The notes beneath the pieces were generated by a model that made no database searches, was not told the origin of the DNA, and was given only the letters and a program-made list of their open reading frames with translations. This document shows positions 7,138 to 11,857 of a stretch of 11,857 bases of DNA, piece by piece. The position numbers and the translations under genes were made by a program. Every line of letters starts with the position of its first letter. The stretch's first letter is position 1. The DNA lies in contig CALADH010000074.1 in NCBI GenBank assembly GCA_937890745.1, positions 1 through 11,857 on the forward strand, read 5' to 3'. Source of the DNA: Scybalocola_A sp900557175. GTDB lineage: Bacteria; Bacillota; Clostridia; Lachnospirales; Lachnospiraceae.

Positions 7138-8076
7138 TTATGCCAATCCTACTTTCACAAGCATATCTTTAATTTTGGCATCAAGTTCTTCACTAATCTC
7201 AGGCAGCGGAATTCTTCCCGGGCCACAATTTGAACCAACTAAAGTTGCTGCACGTTTTAAGATAGCCAATACAACAGGCTCGCCTCCGGTTGCACTTTCG
7301 GCTGCAGCAAGGTCTAAATACGGAGACAATCTGTCGCGAATCTTTTTCGCTTTAACATAATCGCCAGCGCTTCTTGCTTTCCACATCTCCACAGCTATTT
7401 CAGGCGCAAAATTTGATGTACTGGAAATAAAACCTTTTGTTCCTGCCACTGCTGCAAATGGCTCTAAAAACTCTCCGTGTCCATTAATTACTGTAATCTT
7501 ATCTCCGATTTTTCTAGCTACCTTTTCCATCTTAGCAAAATTCGGAGTACACTCTTTAATTCCAACAACGTTAGAAGCTTCTACTAACTGTTCCATAACT
7601 TCAACTGGTACGTCTTTATGTGTAACTTCCAAATTATTATAAAGTAAAATTCCAATATCCGCCGCTTTTGAAATTTCTTTATAAAAGCGAAGAACCGCAT
7701 CATCCGTAGGTACATAGTAATATGGTGAAAGTACCATAACACCTGCCGCACCTGCTTGTGCAGCATGTTTCATCAAATCTTTAACATCTTCAATATTGGA
7801 ATGATTACATCCTGCGATAATCGGTAAATTTTCACCAGCTTCATCCACAGCTGTCTCAATTAATTTTTTTCGCTCTGTAATTGTAAGTGCACCACATTCT
7901 CCTGTACTGCCGCCAACAACTAATGTACAATTATTATCCTTGTTAATACCTTTGCTCATGAGAAATTTGATATGGTTTCTCATACCTTCATAATCAACTT
8001 GTCTGTCCTCTGTCATTGGTGTCACAGCAATTGCACAAATACCTTCCAGTGCTTTTTTAAGTTCGCTTGGTTTCAT
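7138..8076 (-). CDS. DapA/NanA-superfamily aldolase, possible sialate lyase
   Basis: This 312-residue TIM-barrel enzyme of the class I pyruvate aldolase superfamily (N-acetylneuraminate lyase/dihydrodipicolinate synthase) probably splits a 2-keto-3-deoxy sugar acid into pyruvate and an aldehyde sugar; with nanE beside it, ManNAc is the expected product. Visible landmarks are GGSTGE (55-60), SPYYY (117-121) with the catalytic tyrosine, and VGIKECT (171-177) with the Schiff-base lysine K174. Compared by eye with E. coli NanA, the Thr two residues after the lysine is Cys here, and the Asp-Glu pair that binds the glycerol tail reads Gly201-Glu202. The segment YNNLEVT replaces the usual YNIPALS, and the C-terminal GRIPLPE resembles DapA-like paralogues. 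The chosen start (8076) has AAGGAGG eight bases upstream; an upstream ATG (8127) overlaps the promoter and has no such site. A substrate other than Neu5Ac is possible. Confidence 0.85.
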   Translation of the reverse strand: MKPSELKKALEGICAIAVTPMTEDRQVDYEGMRNHIKFLMSKGINKDNNCTLVVGGSTGECGALTITERKKLIETAVDEAGENLPIIAGCNHSNIEDVKDLMKHAAQAGAAGVMVLSPYYYVPTDDAVLRFYKEISKAADIGILLYNNLEVTHKDVPVEVMEQLVEASNVVGIKECTPNFAKMEKVARKIGDKITVINGHGEFLEPFAAVAGTKGFISSTSNFAPEIAVEMWKARSAGDYVKAKKIRDRLSPYLDLAAAESATGGEPVVLAILKRAATLVGSNCGPGRIPLPEISEELDAKIKDMLVKVGLA

Positions 8077-8084
8077 TTTCGTTT

Positions 8085-8091
8085 CCTCCTT
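8085..8091 (-). promoter_or_regulatory. Ribosome binding site that fixes the aldolase start
   Basis: AAGGAGG lies eight bases before the ATG at 8076. The longer open frame from 8127 has no comparable site and would start upstream of the expected mRNA 5' end near 8119, so its first 17 residues are very unlikely to be translated. Confidence 0.85.
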
Positions 8092-8125
8092 CGCCGTACA
8101 TCTTGTACTGTTTTTTGTTAATCTC

Positions 8126-8154
8126 AATATATCACACGATACTATGAATTACAA
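8126..8154 (-). promoter_or_regulatory. Sigma-A promoter of the sugar operon
   Basis: TTGTAA (8149-8154) and TATATT (8126-8131) stand 17 nt apart on the minus strand, with an A/T-tract region just upstream that could act as an UP element. Transcription would start near 8119, leaving a leader of about 43 nt before the aldolase gene. All eight genes down to the RpiR regulator follow with small gaps or overlaps and no other clear promoter, so this is probably the main promoter of the operon. Confidence 0.7.
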
Positions 8155-8164
8155 TGACTTTTTG

Positions 8165-8213
8165 AAAAAAAATTCCTTTTTGTTTATATTGTATAAAAAA
8201 AGTTTCCTTTTTT
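8165..8213. repeat. Two direct repeats upstream of the -35 box
   Basis: On the plus strand an A-run followed by TTCC and a T-run occurs at 8165-8181 and again at 8195-8213 (with an extra GT before the TTCC). The two TTCC cores are 31 bp apart, about three helical turns, so both face the same side of the DNA. They lie just upstream of the -35 box (8149-8154). This is a plausible position for binding of the RpiR regulator, but low-complexity A/T runs could also look like this by chance. Confidence 0.3.
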
Positions 8214-8222
8214 GTGTGTTTT

Positions 8223-8236
8223 TACTAACGCTTAGA
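8223..8236 (-). promoter_or_regulatory. Cre-like palindrome (possible CcpA site)
   Basis: Read on the minus strand, TCTAAGCGTTAGTA matches the degenerate catabolite-responsive element TGWAANCGNTWNCA except at two positions, and it contains the palindrome CTAA-GCG-TTAG. It lies about 70 bp upstream of the -35 box, a place where CcpA sites more often activate than repress. The mismatches make this a candidate only. Confidence 0.3.
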
Positions 8237-8333
8237 TGTCCTATATTTTATTTTCATAACTTAAATTACTTAAAAAACAATACATTCAATCCTTCCTAGA
8301 TAATATTCCTATTATTAGCAATAATATAATAAC

Positions 8334-8386
8334 TGCAAAAACAGCCATGACGCTCACCAATTGGTGTCATCATGGCTGTTTTTGCA
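8334..8386. terminator. Strong bidirectional intrinsic terminator of the EET operon
   Basis: The arms 8334-8350 and 8370-8386 are perfect 17-base reverse complements. The stem includes an A5 run on one side and a T5 run on the other, so it can terminate transcription in both directions. A perfect palindrome, CACCAATTGGTG (8355-8366), caps the hairpin. It lies about 40 nt after the end of the broken ApbE gene and ends transcription coming from the EET genes, keeping it out of the sugar operon. Confidence 0.9.
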
Positions 8387-8425
8387 GGTTCTTACGCCCT
8401 ATCATTTTCAATTTTTATTGTTTTA

Positions 8426-9290
8426 TTACCCTTCCGCAGCAATATACTGTTCAAAGTTATCCGAGTATTTAACGCTTCCGTCATGAAGCACCCACATTGC
8501 CTCTACGCCCTCAAGACTGTTTACAAAGGCAAGGCCTTCCTCAAAAGGCATGTTATAGACGGAGGTTGACAGTGCGTCGGCCATGCCTGAATCTTTTGTC
8601 ACAATTGATACCGCTGCGAAGTAGTTTGCAGGCATCAGCGTGTCCGGATCGATAATGTGGCAGTAGCGGATGCCGTCTACTGTATAGTAGCGCTGATAAT
8701 CGCCGCTTGTCACGACACATTCATCTTTTAAATCAACTTTTGCAATGTAGATTTCTTCACTGTCTAAGTCCGGATTCTGGATTCCGAGACGCCACTTTGA
8801 ACCGTCTGTTTTTTCGCCGACCGCACAAATATTGCCGCCAACGCTAAGCAGCATATTTTCCATGCCAATTTCTTTCGCATATTCGGCACTCTTTTGTACG
8901 GCATAGCCTTTTCCGACACTGCCCACATCAATGGACATTTCCGGATCAGCTAAAAAGACAGTATTCTCAGTTTCTAATATCTGCGGAGACCTCAACCGGA
9001 GATTTCCCCGCATGATCGTTAATTGTCTTTAAGTTATTGATCCCCTCATATTCATGATAAATATCATATAATTGATGATAATAAATAAGCTTTTCTTTAA
9101 TCTGTTCTGCCTGCGCCGCAAATGCTTCCTTAGTCCCTGCGTAGCCCACAATTTCTGTTTTCGTATCAAACACATCTAAAAACGTCGCTGTATACCGTGT
9201 CTGTTCGTTTTCCTGACGGAATATTGCGGCTGCCGCACAAAACAGAACAAGTAACAGTGCCGCAATTCCTGCTTTTTTCATTCTTTTCAT
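8426..9290 (-). pseudogene. Broken ApbE-type FAD:protein FMN transferase (FmnB-like)
   Basis: ApbE enzymes attach FMN from FAD to a threonine of extracytosolic electron-transfer proteins; in the Listeria EET locus FmnB does this for PplA. Here the gene is in two frames. The first part (8967-9290, 107 residues) has an N-terminal membrane or signal segment (about 6-23) and the conserved GINNLKTIND near its end, then hits TGA at 8967. The second part (to 8426) is in another frame and resumes with TVFLADPEMSIDVGSVGKGY, then LSVGGN, the HIIDPDT motif and SGMADALST, which holds metal-binding residues. The total of about 288 residues is some 60 short of the usual 340-350. The missing piece is where ApbE proteins carry the FDPT/FNPAMG-VLxxW segment. 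This is thus an internal deletion with a net frameshift, not a simple sequencing slip. The start at 9290 lies 17 nt after pplA with a weak ribosome site. Confidence 0.85.
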
Positions 9291-9307
9291 TTTTTTATCT
9301 TTCGTTA

Positions 9308-10396
9308 CTATTTTGCGCTGTCTGCTGCTTTTGCGAGCACTGCGTTAAAATCTGCAATATGAATTGTTACTGATGCCGCAAGGTCTGCGTCTGAAGGAAC
9401 ACCTTCTGTCACAGCCGTGCCGTTGACCTCGTCCACCGTTTTTCCGACAGCATACTGCGCGTAGGCTTCTGCCTGTTCATTCCACTCTTTGCCGATTGAT
9501 GAAGCTGCCTTCATGCCGTAATTATCGCCAATCTCATTTTTAGACTGAACCGCTGCTGTAATGTCTGTTGTAATTTTTCCTGCCGCATCGAAATTAACAG
9601 CGGCCTGAACAGCGTCAATCACAGCGCTTGTGATAATACCGTCTGCATTGACTGTCGTCACTGCAACTGTTGTGTAGGCTTCCGCCACACCGTCTTCTTC
9701 GGCCGCATCTTTAGAGTTTCCGATTGTTGTCACTGCACCTAAACCAAGCTTATCACCGGCCTTTGCACCGTGATCTTTAGCATTTTCAACAGCCTTTGCA
9801 ACAACAGACTGAAAATCACCGATATGCACCGTACAAGCTGCCGCAAGGTCCGCGTCGGCTGCCTTGCCGTCCTCTGTCACTACCATGCCTGTCACTTCAT
9901 CAGCTGTTTTGCCCTCGCAATAATCTGCAAATGCCGCCTGCTCATTCCACTCTGCAACAGCGCCGCCATAGGCTACCATACCGTAATCTGCGCCTAATTC
10001 ATTCTTTGTTTTAAATTCTGATGCAAGATCTGTTTTAATCTTTCCATCTGTGCCAAAGTTAATCACTGTCTGCGCGCCGTCAATCACACATTCCACAATC
10101 TTTCCATCGCCGTCAACTGTCACAGCCGCCATAATAACGTCAGCCTGTGCAGTGCCGTCTGCGTCCTTTGACGCATCTGCAGAGCTGCCCACACCGTTGA
10201 TCGTTGCAAGACCTGTCTTTAAGCTGCCTTCCGCCAAAATTTCTGTCTCTGTGTTCTTTTCTGTTTCCCCGGAAGTATTGGCAGACTCTGTCTGTCCGTT
10301 CTCATTCTTCTCAGGATATTTACGGTTGCTGCAGCCTGCTGTAACCGTCGCCGCAATAAGCGTCATTCCCAATAATAAAGCAATTTTCTTTTTCAT
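9308..10396 (-). CDS. pplA: PplA-like lipoprotein with two flavin-attachment domains
   Basis: This 362-residue lipoprotein is probably the extracellular flavoprotein of the EET chain, carrying electrons from membrane quinol to acceptors outside the cell. A lipoprotein signal peptide (1-21) ends in VTAGC with the lipid-modified cysteine C22, followed by a polar, Glu/Asn/Thr-rich linker (23-53). Two homologous domains follow (about 57-205 and 213-357), each with an I/V-DGK-like core, an NE-x-G-x-x-YGM segment, an EWNEQA segment, a GKT-x-DEV segment and a closing motif DLAA-x-x-T. The threonines T189 and T344 in that closing motif are the likely FMN attachment sites, as in Listeria PplA. The first domain has three cysteines (C103, C160, C188) and the second none. 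It sits 24 nt after the prenyl synthase gene, with a weak ribosome site. The gene for its modifying enzyme next door is broken. Confidence 0.8.
   Translation of the reverse strand: MKKKIALLLGMTLIAATVTAGCSNRKYPEKNENGQTESANTSGETEKNTETEILAEGSLKTGLATINGVGSSADASKDADGTAQADVIMAAVTVDGDGKIVECVIDGAQTVINFGTDGKIKTDLASEFKTKNELGADYGMVAYGGAVAEWNEQAAFADYCEGKTADEVTGMVVTEDGKAADADLAAACTVHIGDFQSVVAKAVENAKDHGAKAGDKLGLGAVTTIGNSKDAAEEDGVAEAYTTVAVTTVNADGIITSAVIDAVQAAVNFDAAGKITTDITAAVQSKNEIGDNYGMKAASSIGKEWNEQAEAYAQYAVGKTVDEVNGTAVTEGVPSDADLAASVTIHIADFNAVLAKAADSAK
9326..10228 (-). repeat. Internal duplication within the flavoprotein gene
   Basis: The two homologous domains of the lipoprotein are offset by 155 residues (465 bp). 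They share the order of conserved segments, with YGM and EWNEQA at matching positions, but differ clearly at many residues, so the duplication is old rather than recent. Confidence 0.7.
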
Positions 10397-10420
10397 AAAA
10401 TTTTTTCTTTGATTTCATCA

Positions 10421-11380
10421 CTATTTTTTTAATCCGTAATAAGACTTGTCCAGCAATTCTTTTAAGATATCTGCCTTTTGTCCCGAAAGCCCAAGGTCGC
10501 TTAATGCCTTTAGTGCTTTCTCATAATAACGTCCCGCAATCTGATGTGTGAAAGCAACGCCGCCGCTTTTCTTTACTGCGGCAAGAAGCTCTTTCGTCGA
10601 AAGCTTTCCTTTTTCCGCGCGGCACTTAAGTTCCGGTTCATTCTGAAAAGTATAGATGACCGGAAGCGTGATCACGCCCTGCTCATAATCAGACTGTACG
10701 CTCTTTAATGCTGTTTTTTCATCCGTCTCATAATCAATACAGTCATCGGTCAGCTGGAATATCATGCCTGTGTATTTTCCGAGTTTGCGGTAAAGCCGCA
10801 GTCTTTTCTCGTCATTTTCACAGACAAGCGCTCCGGCAAAATAGGAGGCTTCAAATAAAGCCGCTGTCTTGCCGTTAATAATACTCAGATACCGAAGCAT
10901 TGACAGACTGTAGTTTCGGTTATTCACACTCTGGCGAAGCTCGCCCATGCAAATCTGTTCTACATAAGCGAAAGTGTTCATCTCCCTGTATTTGTCGGGA
11001 TTGTCTGCTTCCTGAAGTTTCCTTAAGGCCGCTGCCAGCAAATAATCTCCGCATATGACAGCCTTCCTTTTGCCAAACTTCTTTTGCAGTGTTTCCACAC
11101 CTCTGCGTAAATCGACATCATCCATGATATCATCATGCACCAGCGTCGCCAAATGAAGCATCTCTATGGCAGCCGCAAAAATGATCGCATCTGTGTGAAT
11201 ATAGCCTTCTTCAGCCATCGCACACGCTAAAACGGCTCTGGCTCTCGCAAATTTTCCATGAGAAAGTGTCAAATGTGACGTATACTGACGGATCAGAAGC
11301 GGCGCCGACAAAAGTATACCGTCCACTTCCTGCTTAACTTTTTCAAACGCTGTATCAAATTTCATGGATAAATCAGTCAT
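10421..11380 (-). CDS. dmkB: Long-chain polyprenyl diphosphate synthase (DmkB-like)
   Basis: This 319-residue trans-prenyltransferase extends allylic diphosphates with isopentenyl diphosphate to build a long polyprenyl chain; in EET loci (DmkB) the chain goes onto the demethylmenaquinone used for extracellular electron transfer. Both aspartate-rich motifs are present: DDIMD at 83-87 with the following arginines (R92, R93), and DDCID at 212-216. GKT (170-172) and the FQLTDD region also fit. The residues four and five positions before the first motif are Thr79 and Ala78; small side chains here usually permit long products rather than stopping at C15. The start at 11380 overlaps the stop of the preceding gene by eight bases. 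An ATG at 11365 is a possible alternative. The specific role comes from the neighbouring flavoprotein and dehydrogenase genes; a general menaquinone chain synthase (HepT/IspB type) cannot be excluded. Confidence 0.85.
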   Translation of the reverse strand: MTDLSMKFDTAFEKVKQEVDGILLSAPLLIRQYTSHLTLSHGKFARARAVLACAMAEEGYIHTDAIIFAAAIEMLHLATLVHDDIMDDVDLRRGVETLQKKFGKRKAVICGDYLLAAALRKLQEADNPDKYREMNTFAYVEQICMGELRQSVNNRNYSLSMLRYLSIINGKTAALFEASYFAGALVCENDEKRLRLYRKLGKYTGMIFQLTDDCIDYETDEKTALKSVQSDYEQGVITLPVIYTFQNEPELKCRAEKGKLSTKELLAAVKKSGGVAFTHQIAGRYYEKALKALSDLGLSGQKADILKELLDKSYYGLKK

Positions 11381-11857
11381 TGTAGAAATACCGCCTCTTT
11401 ACCCATTTTACATTTTTCCAGTGTTTCTTTAAAAATGGTCCGACATAATAATCAAAGCCAAATGTATAGCCTGCGCCAATCAGCAAGGCAATACTTGCAA
11501 ATATCATCCACATGCCATTTAAGTATAAGCCTGTTGTTGTTAAAAACATGCACTGAAGGATAATTGACATTGCTGATGCCGGGAATGTAAATAAACCGCC
11601 CATCAGCGCAAGACCTACGCCAAGTTCTAATAATACAATGACAATCTGCATAAAAATCTGCATTTCATCACTTGCAAGAATTGTATTGTTAAGCATCTGA
11701 TTCAGGAACGGAATATCAAGCTTAAACGCGAAATCTGCAAGCGTAGAATGTGCAAGATCTTTTCCGCTGACAAAAATTGTTGTAAACAAACCAAAATTCC
11801 AGGAGACCGTTTCAAGTTTTGTGTAAACTATAAAAACTGATATAAGATTTGTGAATA
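11373..11857 (-). CDS. ndh2: C-terminal membrane part of Ndh2-like NADH dehydrogenase (partial)
   Basis: The reading frame is open from the window edge (frame begins at 11855) to TGA at 11373, so only the last 160 residues of a longer protein are seen. A TTG at 11789 could be mistaken for a start, but the frame continues upstream without a stop and there is no ribosome site. The visible part has about four membrane segments in a DoxX-like layout: one near the edge, then segments starting at MQIFMQIVIVLLELGVGLAL, at SAMSIILQCMFL and at MWMIFASIALLIGAGYTFGF, and it ends in a basic tail. The type II NADH dehydrogenase of the Listeria EET locus has an extra C-terminal membrane domain of this kind, and here the frame is directly followed by the DmkB-like and PplA-like genes. 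A free-standing DoxX-family protein is the main alternative; the NADH-binding part lies outside the window. Confidence 0.65.
   Translation of the reverse strand, partial: FTNLISVFIVYTKLETVSWNFGLFTTIFVSGKDLAHSTLADFAFKLDIPFLNQMLNNTILASDEMQIFMQIVIVLLELGVGLALMGGLFTFPASAMSIILQCMFLTTTGLYLNGMWMIFASIALLIGAGYTFGFDYYVGPFLKKHWKNVKWVKRRYFYND

Larger units (their letters stand above)
8128..8425. other. Intergenic region between the two operons
   Basis: No reading frame here is supported. The part near the sugar operon carries its promoter, two direct copies of an A-tract/TTCC/T-tract element and a cre-like palindrome (8223-8236). The part near the EET operon carries a strong hairpin terminator. Between about 8240 and 8330 I see only AT-rich DNA with no clear signal. 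Confidence 0.6.

Noticed and set aside
7138..8127. Longer aldolase reading frame starting at 8127
   Set aside because: Its start lies inside the predicted -10 region and upstream of the likely transcript start, and it has no ribosome site; the ATG at 8076 has a perfect one.
8967..9013. Programmed ribosomal frameshift joining the two ApbE frames
   Set aside because: A frameshift would not supply the roughly 60 conserved residues that are missing, and I see no slippery heptamer with a clear downstream structure at the overlap.
11373..11789. Complete stand-alone 138-residue DoxX gene with TTG start
   Set aside because: The frame is open upstream of 11789 to the window edge with membrane-protein-like sequence, and no ribosome site precedes the TTG.
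1..11857. CRISPR arrays, tRNA or rRNA genes, insertion sequences
   Set aside because: I looked on both strands and found no regularly spaced repeats, cloverleaf-like sequences, transposase motifs or terminal inverted repeats with target duplications.

Overview
The window looks like a chromosomal segment of a Gram-positive, low-GC anaerobe, most likely a Clostridia/Lachnospiraceae-type Firmicute. Support for this is the AT-rich intergenic DNA, strong AGGAGG ribosome binding sites, lipoproteins with short Firmicute-type signal peptides, an RpiR regulator, and a CUT1 sugar transporter with no ATPase of its own. The genus cannot be fixed from the sequence. All confident genes lie on the minus strand, so transcription runs from high to low coordinates. 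They form two separate systems.

Right part (about 8426-11857): the 3' end of a flavin-based extracellular electron transfer (EET) locus like the one described in Listeria monocytogenes. In transcription order it holds the membrane C-terminal part of a type II NADH dehydrogenase (Ndh2-like, cut by the window edge), a long-chain polyprenyl diphosphate synthase (DmkB-like), a lipoprotein with two repeated flavin-attachment domains (PplA-like), and an ApbE-type FMN transferase gene (FmnB-like). The ApbE gene is broken: about 60 codons are missing from the middle and the two halves are in different frames. A strong bidirectional hairpin terminator (8334-8386) closes this operon. Its other expected parts (eetA/eetB, dmkA, a flavin transporter) would lie beyond the right edge.

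Left part (about 305-8154): a complete eight-gene amino-sugar operon of sialic-acid type. A sigma-A promoter (8126-8154) precedes an aldolase of the DapA/NanA superfamily, a hairpin with a U-tract, a sugar-binding lipoprotein, two CUT1 permeases, a glycerol-dehydrogenase-like metal-dependent dehydrogenase, NanE (ManNAc-6-P epimerase), a ROK kinase and an RpiR regulator. The implied flow is import of a sialic acid-like sugar, cleavage to pyruvate plus ManNAc (or a relative), phosphorylation to ManNAc-6-P and epimerisation to GlcNAc-6-P; nagA and nagB would have to be elsewhere. Three things make this operon non-standard. The aldolase lacks some residues expected for N-acetylneuraminate lyase. 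The kinase lacks the ROK zinc motif. The dehydrogenase is not part of the textbook pathway. The true substrate may therefore be a modified or different nonulosonic acid.

Far left (1-304): no gene is supported. The stretch holds a perfect 18-bp inverted repeat after the operon, four copies of an ATTTGC half-site, and a good minus-strand promoter (166-194) that fires out of the window through a leader of at least 159 nt. By eye the EET genes are richer in G+C than the sugar operon and its flanks, which fits two modules of different history placed side by side.
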